64,000 bases of DNA from Ferruginibacter albus (lineage in GTDB: Bacteria > Bacteroidota > Bacteroidia > Chitinophagales > Chitinophagaceae), in the NCBI RefSeq assembly GCF_020042285.1, contig NZ_CP083388.1, positions 558,001-622,000 of the forward strand, read 5' to 3'. The translations under genes and the position numbers were made by a program. The notes beneath the pieces were generated by a model. The model was not told the DNA's origin. It did not search any database and was given only the letters and a program-made list of their open reading frames with translations. Below are positions 55,851 to 64,000 of the stretch, in pieces (position 1 is the first letter of the stretch; every line of letters starts with the position of its first letter).

Positions 55851-56078
55851 ATGCAACCAATACTAAACCCAATTGAGATGCTTACAAAAAAAGAGAGTCA
55901 AGTAATAGAATTATTGAAAGCAGGCATGTTGAATAAGGAGATAGCGGATAGTATGAATGTTTCGTTGCACACTGTTAAAAACCATCTAAAGAGTATCTAT
56001 AAAAAACTGGGCGTGAGGAATAGGACAGAGGCGAGTGTTAAAGTTAATAGCGGATATAATCTCGTAGAGCATAAATAG
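55851..56078 (+). CDS. Orphan LuxR-type HTH protein
   Basis: 75 aa, consisting almost only of a LuxR/GerE helix-turn-helix: LTKKESQVIELLKAGMLNKE, then MNVSLHTVKNHLKSIYKKL, which is the recognition helix region. No receiver domain is attached. It is divergent from the two-component operon with 350 bp between them. It could act as a constitutive or ligand-free regulator, or compete with the full-length response regulator for the same sites. Confidence 0.85.
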   Translation: MQPILNPIEMLTKKESQVIELLKAGMLNKEIADSMNVSLHTVKNHLKSIYKKLGVRNRTEASVKVNSGYNLVEHK

Positions 56079-56189
56079 CTATTGCAGAAATATAACCGGT
56101 ACAATATCCATGAGTAATCCGTGTTCCGTAGTACGTACCCGCTTGAAAAATTGTCGATCGCTTTCCTGTACTGATTTACATTAAAAGAA

Positions 56190-56291
56190 ATGAAACTCTT
56201 TGTATTAATCATCGCTATAATAGCGGCTGGCATTGTATTGTGTTTATTATCGCCCTTAATAATTGCAATAGAAATATTGTTAAGCATTGAA
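56190..56291 (+). CDS. Possible 33-aa membrane peptide
   Basis: A short open frame of one hydrophobic helix (KLFVLIIAIIAAGIVLCLL, then SPLIIAIEILFKH). The composition is typical of a small membrane protein, but no conservation evidence or start signal supports it. Confidence 0.25.
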
Positions 56292-56355
56292 AGCTGGCGG
56301 CAACAAAAATTAGATCCTAGCAGCGTTATCAATTAATCGTACCCTTTTAGTAAAC

Positions 56356-56397
56356 AACCGGTAAGCTGAAAACGGTTATTACAGAGTAGGCACAAAA
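56356..56397 (+). repeat. 42-nt leader repeat, copy 1
   Basis: AACCGGTAAGCTGAAAACGG followed by TTATTACAGAGTAGGCACAA and AA. It agrees with copy 2 (56824-56865) at 40 of 42 positions. It ends 8 nt before the ATG at 56406 and can form an AACCG/CGGTT stem. Confidence 0.85.
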
Positions 56398-56405
56398 AAT
56401 TAAAC

Positions 56406-56804
56406 ATGAAAGAAAATACACTAAAAACAATTATCACTATGTTTTTCATCATTGGTTGTATAACAGCCAAGGCACAGTCCGAGTACGGACAATGGAGAAC
56501 CACCTCTTGTTTTAAAGGAATTGATTTCTGCGTTAAAAAGGCTTCTTACAACGAGTCTGCAAGAAAATATGAATGGTGGGTAAAGTTTAGAAACAGGTAT
56601 ACGCAAACGATTTCTTTTGACTTTACTGCTAAAGAGAGCTACGTGACTTCTGCCAATACAACAGATAGAGTAACTATTAAACCTGGCGATGAAGGAGGAA
56701 GTTGGTTTTTAGTCGCTGATGCAAATTCTGTAAAAGTATTTGTTGATCATTTAAGATTTGGAAACGACGATTGGGGAACGGCATATGCACCCTGCGATAA
56801 TTAA
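56406..56804 (+). CDS. Small secreted beta-rich protein
   Basis: 132 aa with a signal peptide (TIITMFFIIGCITAKA). The mature chain has YGQWRTTSCFKGIDFCVKKA, EWWVKFRNRYTQTISFDF, then VTIKPGDEGGSWFLVADANS and two cysteines at the start and one near the end. No family is recognised. It shares its 42-nt leader with the next gene, suggesting joint control. Confidence 0.6.
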   Translation: MKENTLKTIITMFFIIGCITAKAQSEYGQWRTTSCFKGIDFCVKKASYNESARKYEWWVKFRNRYTQTISFDFTAKESYVTSANTTDRVTIKPGDEGGSWFLVADANSVKVFVDHLRFGNDDWGTAYAPCDN

Positions 56805-56823
56805 TACAATATAAATAAAATAG

Positions 56824-56865
56824 AACCGGTAAGCCGAAAACGGTTATTAAAGAGTAGGCACAAAA
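56824..56865 (+). repeat. 42-nt leader repeat, copy 2
   Basis: AACCGGTAAGCCGAAAACGG followed by TTATTAAAGAGTAGGCACAA and AA, ending 8 nt before the ATG at 56874, the same spacing as copy 1. Confidence 0.85.
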
Positions 56866-56873
56866 CAACTATT

Positions 56874-57221
56874 ATGAAAAAGATTCTTATTACATTATTT
56901 GTTGCAACAGCATTATTAAGCTTGGCATCCTGCAAAAAAGAAGATACGGGAGGAAGCCCAGGAGGAGGAGGAGATACAGGGACCGGAATGTTTTGGTCTA
57001 ACCAATATGGTAGCCCTATCCAGGTTTCTGTTGATGGTTATTCCGGAAGTGTAACTTCTTATTATAATCAAACAGATGCTCCTGACTGTGGCTCTTCAGG
57101 TTGTTTTAGCATAACCTTATCAAAAGGCTCACACAGTTTCACTGCTTCTGATGGTGACCACACTTGGTCAGGCAGTATTAATATTTCATCGTCCTGCAAT
57201 ACTATGTTGCTTCATTGGTAA
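56874..57221 (+). CDS. Small lipoprotein
   Basis: 115 aa. Lipoprotein signal peptide ending LLSLASCKKED (Cys about residue 20), then a Gly-rich linker (GGSPGGGGDTGTG) and a beta-rich domain with FWSNQYGSPIQVSVDGYSGS, four cysteines and a DGDHTWSGSINISS stretch. No family is recognised. Likely on the outer membrane. Confidence 0.66.
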   Translation: MKKILITLFVATALLSLASCKKEDTGGSPGGGGDTGTGMFWSNQYGSPIQVSVDGYSGSVTSYYNQTDAPDCGSSGCFSITLSKGSHSFTASDGDHTWSGSINISSSCNTMLLHW

Positions 57222-57235
57222 TAACAAATATCAAA

Positions 57236-57265
57236 AGCTATCTGAGAATTTTTTCCCAGATAGCT
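57236..57265 (+). terminator. Hairpin after the small lipoprotein gene
   Basis: 9-bp stem AGCTATCTG/CAGATAGCT with a T-rich loop. No T-run follows, so a weak terminator or an mRNA-stabilising structure is equally possible. Confidence 0.4.
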
Positions 57266-57292
57266 AATCTTAATCTAACAAAAACAAAAAAA

Positions 57293-58090
57293 ATGAAACA
57301 AATATATCTGATCGGAATGCTTCTACTATTTCACTTTTTAGGAAAATCGCAGGATGTTATCATTAAAAATGATAAAAGCGAAATTAAGTGTAAGGTAACA
57401 GAAATAACAGATGATGTTATTAAATATAAAAGATGGGAATTGAAAGACGGACCGATTTACAATATTAAAAAACAAGAGGTCTTTATGATATTGTATGAAA
57501 ACGGGCAAAGAGAAGTTATAAAAGCTACAGAACAGCCAACACAAACAGTGAGTTCTCCAGCACCGGTTACAACACCTACAAATAATTCGGTTGGATTGTA
57601 TCAATCTATTTCAAGCAAGAATAATCGCAATTCACTTTTGGATACGGCTATAAATTATCAGGACATAAAAGTAAAATATATGCCAACTCGATTGCAATAT
57701 GGTTTTAGCGATCCATCCTCTTTAAGCGTGGAAGGAGAATATCGTTTAGCAAAAAATGTGATGAATATTGGCGGAGCCTATGCGGTATATTTTCCAGATG
57801 GTTATAGCATGAGTATGTTCTCAATTTATGTGGCTCCTTATTTGGCTGTTAACAGAATGTCCGGCAAATATGAACAACAAGATCACGGTTTATTTTTATC
57901 AGGACGTATAGGGTATGGTTTTTTTTCCATAAGTGACAATTCCGGCTTCTCTGATAATTCGTCGGGTCTTTACTATGGTGCCGGACTTGATTATATTTTT
58001 CCTTCTTCAACTTTCGGACTTTCTTTTAGTGTGTACAAATACGATCAGAATGATCTTATATCTCAAGCAGGTATTTGCTGGAGTTGGTAA
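57293..58090 (+). CDS. Outer-membrane protein with a shared N-terminal envelope domain
   Basis: 265 aa from MKQIYLIGMLLLFHFLGKSQ (signal peptide); an upstream TTG would add an unlikely 26 residues. The first ~65 mature residues (DVIIKNDKSEIKCKVTEITD, then YNIKKQEVFMILYENGQRE) are paralogous to the start of the next gene. The C-terminal ~130 residues look like a beta-barrel: LQYGFSDPSSLSVEGEYRL, GRIGYGFFSIS and a final strand with AGICWSW. Fits an OmpA-like or OMP_b-brl protein. Next gene after 35 bp. Confidence 0.68.
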   Translation: MKQIYLIGMLLLFHFLGKSQDVIIKNDKSEIKCKVTEITDDVIKYKRWELKDGPIYNIKKQEVFMILYENGQREVIKATEQPTQTVSSPAPVTTPTNNSVGLYQSISSKNNRNSLLDTAINYQDIKVKYMPTRLQYGFSDPSSLSVEGEYRLAKNVMNIGGAYAVYFPDGYSMSMFSIYVAPYLAVNRMSGKYEQQDHGLFLSGRIGYGFFSISDNSGFSDNSSGLYYGAGLDYIFPSSTFGLSFSVYKYDQNDLISQAGICWSW

Positions 58091-58125
58091 AACCGGAAAC
58101 ATTCAAGTTCAAATAATTTAATTGT

Positions 58126-58923
58126 ATGAAAAAAAGAATTTCGTTGTGTTTGTTTCTTTTATTAAAAATGTTTTTTGGCTTTTCTCAAGACACATTGATA
58201 TTGGAAGATGGAACAGAGAGATATGTAAAAATTGTAGAAGTTTCTGATGATAGTATTTCATATAAAATGACGGGTAATAAAACCGGCCCGGTTTATAGCA
58301 TCGATATAGATAAAGTTTTTATGGCTGTGTATCCACATGGTAAGCGAGAAACTTTTTCTGGAGGAACCAATGCGGAGAATGTAAAAATAGCAACCCAACC
58401 TAGCAATACTGCAGCTGCAATACCCAAAACAATATCATTATCAGGCTATGGCTTTGATGCATATTTAAAAGTGTCTTCTGCAACTCCGGATAAGAAAGGA
58501 GTTTCATGTAATGCCACCATTGACGTATATAGTGGAGGAAGTTATTTTACTCAGATCTCATTTAATGCCTATCAACGTACAGATAAAAAATTAGATTTTC
58601 GAAATCTAACCGGCTCTTATTATAATAAAAGTTATGTACTAATGAATATTGTAACCGGTATGCCGTGTGATAAGTTATTGTTTCAAAAATACGAAAATGA
58701 CTATGGCGTTGGTAATGGGTGGGCACTTCCTCCAAATTTTTTTTCATCACATGCAGATATTTGTTCTGTAGCAGTGTTTGATCCAACAAAAACCACCCGA
58801 AAATACTATACAGGTATCGGCACAGCTTATACATATAATTTGCTTGATTGTAACTCTATTGAAAAAGCAATATTATCCATTTCTCTTTTATGGCTTAAAA
58901 TGAATTTTACAAAAGGAGATTAA
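58126..58923 (+). CDS. Secreted protein sharing its N-terminal domain with the upstream gene
   Basis: 265 aa. Signal peptide (SLCLFLLLKMFFGFSQ), then DTLILEDGTERYVKIVEVSD and YSIDIDKVFMAVYPHGKRET, parallel to the upstream protein. The C-terminal ~150 residues differ and have no barrel pattern (KISLSGYGFDAYLKVSSATP-like strands, KDLFRN-type loops). It is probably periplasmic or on the surface. The two genes are tandem paralogues only in the N-terminal domain. A 25-bp gap follows, then the type B cargo gene. Confidence 0.62.
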   Translation: MKKRISLCLFLLLKMFFGFSQDTLILEDGTERYVKIVEVSDDSISYKMTGNKTGPVYSIDIDKVFMAVYPHGKRETFSGGTNAENVKIATQPSNTAAAIPKTISLSGYGFDAYLKVSSATPDKKGVSCNATIDVYSGGSYFTQISFNAYQRTDKKLDFRNLTGSYYNKSYVLMNIVTGMPCDKLLFQKYENDYGVGNGWALPPNFFSSHADICSVAVFDPTKTTRKYYTGIGTAYTYNLLDCNSIEKAILSISLLWLKMNFTKGD

Positions 58924-58948
58924 TTTTTCATAGAAATATATAATATTA

Positions 58949-61900
58949 ATGAACCAGACTTCCGTCATAAAAAAGATTTTCTTAATAGGGCTTTATTTAG
59001 CAGCTCTATCCAACGTTACTTCCGCTCAAGGATTAGCGACCAATGCGAATGTAAGTTCTGTGCATCCCAACTTTAATTCTTTTACGACTTCAACCATGGC
59101 GGATAATAACGGACTTAATAAAGCCAATAGTTCAGTCAATATGAATCCCGATGGAATAGTTAATTACATTAATTCTCCCGTTCCTACAGCAATTGAAATT
59201 ATTAATAAACGAACAGCAAATAGTAAATACTTTATTGATAAGAACGACGCATCCAAATTTTATATTCTTCAATCGCTTAATGCCATCCACTATAAAAAAA
59301 ATGGGCAATGGCTTACGATGGATAAACGTATCTCTCCTAAAGGAAATAATATATATGAAGCCAGCTATCAACAGGAACCAATAGGCTTTGACCTGAATCG
59401 TAAAATGACGTACATAAAAACAAAGAGCGCAATCATTTACTTTAATAATTGGATCTTGAATGGAAACATCAATGGGCAAGAAACGATACTTGCATCTGCT
59501 GATTGGTCTGACTATACTATTGGGGATGATGGCATGTATATTAAAAATGTTTTTCCGGGAATTGATGCAGAGCTGCATGCTATCATTGGTGCTGTTAAAA
59601 CAAATTTTATTGTTCATTCCAATAAATTCCCCCGGGCGCAACAATTAATATTTAAAGATGATTTTCAAACTACTGTTGCAGCTAAATTTGGTAACAGCTA
59701 TTCAGGAGTCGATGAAGCAGATTATTTATTGAACAATGCAGCGGTATTGCATGTGGGGAAAGCGCTTGTGTATGACAAAAAAGATCCTAACCAAAATAAA
59801 AGCCTGGCATATGTAATTCGGAATAGTAGTATCGGCTTTTCAATAGAGGCAGATTATTTAAACACGCATTTAAATACCGGTGATGTTATAATTGACCCAT
59901 TGGTAAGCAGTACTAATTCGACGGGGAGCTTGGTTGGTGGCGGTTCTGCCGGTAGTATATGTGATAATGTTTTACAGGTTCCTACCCCTGCAGCAGCAAC
60001 AATCACAGCAATCTCGTATAGCTTTTCAGTACATGTTAATGTAGGTACAGGTATTGATGAAAACACATCTGTAAGCAGTGGTGGTTGCACAACAGGACCT
60101 TTGAGTTGCTGCACTACCTGTCCTAATGGGAATAATTGTTATAACAACGGAGTTTCGGTTGGTACATATAGTTCCGGGGCTATAGGCTTTACTGCTTTAA
60201 ACTTTCTTTCATGCATGCCGGCACCTTCCTGTACTTCGCAAAATGTTCCTTTTATAGTACGCTATTGGAGTACTATTTCTTCAAATGGTTGTGATAATTC
60301 TTATGTTTCTCCCGATAACCCTTTTATAATAAAAATCGAAGGTCATACAGTAGAATTGCAAGGTATAGGTTCTTCTGCTGCTACAATTTGTAATGGACAA
60401 AGTGTAACACTTTTCTCATCAGGCATATACGGCGTTCCACCTTATACATATACATGGGATAATAATGGCGGTAATCAAAATTCTGTTATTGTTTCACCAA
60501 ATGCTACCACTACTTATTCTGTTACAATAACAGATCAATGTAATAATACTGCTACGGGGCAGGTAACTACCAATGTAAATCCTGTTCCTTCCATAACAAG
60601 TGTAAGTAGCAATATGCCGGTATGTAGTGGAGATCAATTGCAATTGTCTGCATCATCGTCTGTACCCAATTCATTTTATAATTGGGTAGGCCCCAATGGA
60701 TTTAATAGTGATCAGCAAGATCCGTTTATTAATAATATTTTTCTGGCAGCATCGGGTGATTATACTGTTATAGCTACCAGTAACGGCTGTTCCTCTGCGC
60801 CCGGTAAAACATCGGTTATTATAAAGCCTACGCCCGTGATAACATCAGCAACGAGCAATACTCCCTTATGTGCAGATGAAAATGGAGTAACATTGATTCT
60901 AAATGCTCAGTCATCATTACCTAATTCGTCCTATGAATGGACAGGTCCCAATGGATACACAAATAATAGCCAGTCGCCTTCAATTTTAAATGCTAACGTA
61001 AATGAAAGCGGCAACTATTCAATTGCAGCAACTCTAAATGGGTGTACATCTGTAAAACAAGATGTGAATGTAATAATAAGACCAATCCCAAAAATAACAA
61101 CAGCAGGAAGCAACAGCCCAATTTGCGATACAAAGGATATTGATTTCTTTGCAACTTCATCTTTAACAGGAACTTCTTTTTCATGGAGCGGTGCCAACAA
61201 TTTTTCAAGTGATATAGCATCTCCTGTAATTGCAAACGCTTCTATAAATAATGCAAAAGGAAATTATTTTATAACAGCTACAAAAGATGGTTGCGTATCT
61301 AAGACTGATACAGTGAATGTAATTATAAACCCTAATCCCGAAGTGCTGTTTTCTGTACCCTATGTTTGTAAAGGAATACAAGGGTCGTATGTGAGTGCTT
61401 CTACTATCGCAGATGGTACGTCTGCTGCGTTTAAATATTTATGGTCTTTTGATGATAATACTTCTGATACAGCCTTTGGTACCAGTAAACATACTTATTC
61501 AACAGCAGGAGTGCATAATACAGCTTTGCAAATTACAAGTAACAATGGTTGTATCTCTTCTTTATCACAACCGCTAATAATAAGCGATTATCCGGATGTA
61601 CAGTTAACGTTTGATCCGGCAGTATGCAGTAATAGTATTGTAGAGATACAAAATAATTCTACATTAAATTATGGACTGATAAGCAAGTTTATTTTCTGGA
61701 AGAATGATATGGTTAATAAGGATTCTGTAATAGATGATAATCCTTTAGATAGTGAACAATATTCTTTTTCATATCCTGTTTTCGGATCGCCTTCACTTAA
61801 AGATTATACAATAAAAGCCCGGGTATATTCCGATGCCGGATGTTACTCAGATAAATTATATCCGATCCAATCATTAGCAAGCCCAAGATTGGTATTTAAC

Positions 61901-62629
61901 CGGGTGCCTTTATTATGTTCAGCACATGCAGGAAATTATTTCTTTGATTATGCCGTAGATAGCTCTTCTCTTTTTGGCAAAGGTTATTACAGCGGTGATG
62001 GAATTGAATATTCCAATCAGATGAATGCTGCAGTAGCAGGCGTAGGCGATCATTTAATTAAATACACTTACACCTTGAGCGATGGATGTACAGATAGTGT
62101 GCAACGAAATGTAACTATCGGAGCACCCTCTATTGTTAATGCAGGTAATGAAGTTACCATACTGACAGAAGGCACTGCTTTTTTAAGAGCAGATGTTTCA
62201 GGCGGTTCTTCATGGACCTATTTATGGACACCTGCTACAGGATTATCTAATGATACCATTGCAAATCCCTTGGCGATTACTAATGATGACACACGTTACA
62301 TGGTTACTGTTACGAATGAATTTTCTTGTGTTAGTGCTGCTTATGTACGTGTAAAGGTTACCGACAGGTTGTTTATTCCCAATGCATTCACACCTAACGG
62401 CGATGGTATAAACGATACCTGGCAGATCGATTACCTGAAAAGTTATCCTGATTGCGATGTAAGTGTTTTTAACCGGTATGGTCAGCTGATATACCGTTCA
62501 ACGGGCTATAACACTCCGTGGGATGGGAAATGCCGGGGAACTGATATTCCGGTAGGGGTTTATTACTATATCATTAATACAAAAAGAAAAAAAGGAATAG
62601 TAAGTGGTTCACTTACCATATTACGATAA
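58949..62629 (+). CDS. Giant T9SS type B cargo protein with PKD/Ig-like repeats
   Basis: 1226 aa with a signal peptide (IKKIFLIGLYLAALSNVTSA). A ~300-aa N-terminal region follows. A cysteine-rich segment has SGGCTTGPLSCCTTCPNGNN. Then come several Ig/PKD-like modules with the motifs GDQLQLSASSSVPNSFYNWV, SYEWTGPNGYTNNSQSP and FSWSGANNFSSDIASPV, then YLWSFDDNTSDTAFG (PKD-like). The C-terminal 85 residues (IPNAFTPNGDGINDTWQI, then WDGKCRGTDIPVGVYYYII) are a type B sorting domain. It is followed 14 bp later by a PorP/SprF gene, its likely partner. Confidence 0.9.
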   Translation: MNQTSVIKKIFLIGLYLAALSNVTSAQGLATNANVSSVHPNFNSFTTSTMADNNGLNKANSSVNMNPDGIVNYINSPVPTAIEIINKRTANSKYFIDKNDASKFYILQSLNAIHYKKNGQWLTMDKRISPKGNNIYEASYQQEPIGFDLNRKMTYIKTKSAIIYFNNWILNGNINGQETILASADWSDYTIGDDGMYIKNVFPGIDAELHAIIGAVKTNFIVHSNKFPRAQQLIFKDDFQTTVAAKFGNSYSGVDEADYLLNNAAVLHVGKALVYDKKDPNQNKSLAYVIRNSSIGFSIEADYLNTHLNTGDVIIDPLVSSTNSTGSLVGGGSAGSICDNVLQVPTPAAATITAISYSFSVHVNVGTGIDENTSVSSGGCTTGPLSCCTTCPNGNNCYNNGVSVGTYSSGAIGFTALNFLSCMPAPSCTSQNVPFIVRYWSTISSNGCDNSYVSPDNPFIIKIEGHTVELQGIGSSAATICNGQSVTLFSSGIYGVPPYTYTWDNNGGNQNSVIVSPNATTTYSVTITDQCNNTATGQVTTNVNPVPSITSVSSNMPVCSGDQLQLSASSSVPNSFYNWVGPNGFNSDQQDPFINNIFLAASGDYTVIATSNGCSSAPGKTSVIIKPTPVITSATSNTPLCADENGVTLILNAQSSLPNSSYEWTGPNGYTNNSQSPSILNANVNESGNYSIAATLNGCTSVKQDVNVIIRPIPKITTAGSNSPICDTKDIDFFATSSLTGTSFSWSGANNFSSDIASPVIANASINNAKGNYFITATKDGCVSKTDTVNVIINPNPEVLFSVPYVCKGIQGSYVSASTIADGTSAAFKYLWSFDDNTSDTAFGTSKHTYSTAGVHNTALQITSNNGCISSLSQPLIISDYPDVQLTFDPAVCSNSIVEIQNNSTLNYGLISKFIFWKNDMVNKDSVIDDNPLDSEQYSFSYPVFGSPSLKDYTIKARVYSDAGCYSDKLYPIQSLASPRLVFNRVPLLCSAHAGNYFFDYAVDSSSLFGKGYYSGDGIEYSNQMNAAVAGVGDHLIKYTYTLSDGCTDSVQRNVTIGAPSIVNAGNEVTILTEGTAFLRADVSGGSSWTYLWTPATGLSNDTIANPLAITNDDTRYMVTVTNEFSCVSAAYVRVKVTDRLFIPNAFTPNGDGINDTWQIDYLKSYPDCDVSVFNRYGQLIYRSTGYNTPWDGKCRGTDIPVGVYYYIINTKRKKGIVSGSLTILR

Positions 62630-62643
62630 GTAAATATTATTTT

Positions 62644-63690
62644 ATGCATGTCTTATCCATTATAAAAAAGATCTTTAAAGCTTGTCTGGCTATAGTATTG
62701 ATACTGCCTGTTTCAAGTTTTGCTCAACAACGACCTTATTATACGCAATACATCCTAAATAATTTTATCATTAATCCGGCAGTGGCAGGCATTGATAATT
62801 ATACCGATGTAAAATTGAGTTGCCGCAATCAATGGGTGGGATTGGAAGGAGCTCCTGTTACCGCTTACCTGACCATACAAGCGCCTTTGCAAAAAAGTGT
62901 ATATGATGAAAGGGAAGATGCAACCAGTTATGGTATTGATGGAGAAAATCCATTAGGAAAGCCCTATTGGTTCAATTATAAAGCAGCGCCGTCACACCAG
63001 GGAATTGGTTTAACAATAATCAGTGATGAAACAGGGCCGCTTACACATTTCGATGCCTTTGCAAGCTTCTCTCATCACCAGCCGATATCAGCTAAAACTA
63101 CTTTAGCAATGGGGCTTAGTGCGGGCTTACACCAGGTAAGTTTAGATGCAGATAAGTTAAATCTTTATACCAGTTCAGATCCTGCAGTTAATGCAAATGG
63201 ACAATTAACGCAAATGAAACCCGATTTTGCTGCGGGTTTATTGTTGTACAATAAAAATTATTTCATCGGACTTTCGGTACAGCAGATCCTTTCTTCCCAA
63301 CTCAGTTTTTCAGATAATATCATTCAATCTTCATCAGGAAAATTAGTGCCTCATTATTTTTTGGATCTGGGATATCGTTTTTATATCACGAATGATGTAA
63401 GTTTTTTGCCATCAGCAATGGTGCGCTATGTTAGTCCTTTGCCTTTTAGTATTGATTTGAACGGGAAAATTCAATATAAGCAATTGTTATGGCTGGGAGC
63501 TACTTATCGTTCCGAGGAAGGATTTGCAGCAATGGCAGGTATTAGTATAGGCAATGCCGTTAGTATAGGATATTCATATGATAAAACAATGTCTGACCTG
63601 AACCTCGTAAGCAATGGAACACATGAAATAGTTATAGGCTTCCTATTGGGAAATCATTATGGAAGCACTTGCCCTAGAAATGTTTGGTAA
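62644..63690 (+). CDS. PorP/SprF family T9SS outer-membrane protein
   Basis: 348 aa. Signal peptide (CLAIVLILPVSSFA), then the family start QQRPYYTQYILNNFIINPAV, CRNQWVGLEGAPVTAYLTIQ and GIGLTIISDETGPLTHFDAF. Ends in barrel-like strands. PorP/SprF proteins hold type B substrates at the cell surface. Here it lies directly downstream of one, and codons suggest a shared transcript. Confidence 0.92.
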   Translation: MHVLSIIKKIFKACLAIVLILPVSSFAQQRPYYTQYILNNFIINPAVAGIDNYTDVKLSCRNQWVGLEGAPVTAYLTIQAPLQKSVYDEREDATSYGIDGENPLGKPYWFNYKAAPSHQGIGLTIISDETGPLTHFDAFASFSHHQPISAKTTLAMGLSAGLHQVSLDADKLNLYTSSDPAVNANGQLTQMKPDFAAGLLLYNKNYFIGLSVQQILSSQLSFSDNIIQSSSGKLVPHYFLDLGYRFYITNDVSFLPSAMVRYVSPLPFSIDLNGKIQYKQLLWLGATYRSEEGFAAMAGISIGNAVSIGYSYDKTMSDLNLVSNGTHEIVIGFLLGNHYGSTCPRNVW

Positions 63691-63700
63691 AACATAAAGT

Positions 63701-64000
63701 ATGAAATACATAATTACTTTGTTCATCGGGTTATGGTCTCATTGTGCATTTGCACAATCGTGGGAATATGTTGGATCGCCTGGTTTTTCGGCAGGGAAGC
63801 CGGTTTACAATACTTCTATGGTTTTTGACAAGAATGGAATTCCTTTCATAGCATTCCAGGATGCGGGCAATAATAATGCAGCAACTGTGATGAAGTTCAA
63901 TGGTATTAATTGGGTTACAGTTGGTAATGCAGGTTTTTCAGAACCTAATATAGGATTGATCTCATTGGCTATTAATAAAGCAGGTATTCCATATGTGCTT
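63701..64000 (+). CDS. Secreted propeller-like protein, 3' end beyond window
   Basis: Open for 100 codons to the window edge. Signal peptide (KYIITLFIGLWSHCAFAQ), then SWEYVGSPGFSAGKPVYNTS, VFDKNGIPFIAFQD, INWVTVGNAGFSEPN and NKAGIPYVL: repeating W-x-x-VG-x-x-GFS and GIP(F/Y) words typical of bladed propellers. It lies 10 bp after the PorP/SprF gene and could be another T9SS substrate. Its sorting domain, if any, is outside the window. Confidence 0.7.
   Translation, partial: MKYIITLFIGLWSHCAFAQSWEYVGSPGFSAGKPVYNTSMVFDKNGIPFIAFQDAGNNNAATVMKFNGINWVTVGNAGFSEPNIGLISLAINKAGIPYVL

Noticed and set aside
55851..56078. Truncated response regulator pseudogene
   Set aside because: The frame begins with its own ATG after a good promoter and contains a complete LuxR HTH with no receiver remnants upstream.

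Overview
The window comes from a Bacteroidota chromosome, most likely a Chitinophagaceae-like lineage. Three things support this: several intergenic regions carry the family-typical sigma promoter (TTTG or TTG, a 19-21 bp gap, then TAnnTTTG); genes rarely have Shine-Dalgarno sites; and there are type IX secretion system (T9SS) cargo proteins with type A and type B C-terminal sorting domains, a PorP/SprF protein, a YXWGXW-repeat protein and GLPGLI/DUF4412-like secreted proteins. The DNA is AT-rich and I see no prophage, integrase, transposase or CRISPR array.

Layout. 0-5.7 kb: a Wza-like SLBB export protein and a Wzz-like chain-length protein, then an opposite-strand FAD dehydrogenase and a small DUF3127-type protein. 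5.7-8.1 kb: an AT-rich region with one perfect DnaA box, dnaA, and a tRNA-Ser/tRNA-Pro operon. 8.3-13.6 kb: radC, prs, L25, yidC and a secreted protein. 13.7-20 kb: a TPR protein, phosphosulfolactate synthase-like gene plus aroE, an opposite-strand operon (psi/HolD-like protein, rdgB, thioesterase) and ilvE. 20-27.6 kb: rpsL-rpsG and fusA, separated by envelope polysaccharide genes. 27.7-40.4 kb: a block of secreted, lipoprotein and membrane genes with a 42-bp tandem repeat array. 40.5-52.9 kb: rpsJ to secY (S10-spc ribosomal protein cluster) and map, with the usual infA-to-rplQ tail absent. 52.9-55.5 kb: an opposite-strand sensory operon. 55.8-64 kb: an orphan LuxR-type HTH gene followed by co-directional small secreted proteins, two paralogous envelope proteins, a giant type B T9SS substrate, PorP/SprF and the start of a propeller-like secreted protein.

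How it fits together. About half of the window is housekeeping machinery (replication start, translation, Sec/YidC membrane insertion, amino acid and nucleotide metabolism). The rest is envelope and secretion: capsule export, lipid-linked glycan synthesis, T9SS cargo and outer-membrane barrels. The str-S10-spc ribosomal super-operon is cut into separate transcription units, each with its own promoter or terminator, by 4.4 kb and 13 kb of envelope genes.

The least conventional part is 52.9-58.9 kb. It pairs a multi-spanning membrane protein translationally coupled to a histidine kinase and response regulator with a divergently placed HTH-only regulator. Upstream of that regulator lies a promoter with 21-bp-spaced direct repeats. 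Next come two small secreted-protein genes that carry near-identical 42-nt leaders, and then two envelope genes sharing an N-terminal domain. That these form one regulated envelope-response system is inference. All family names are assigned by reading the sequence; no database search was run.
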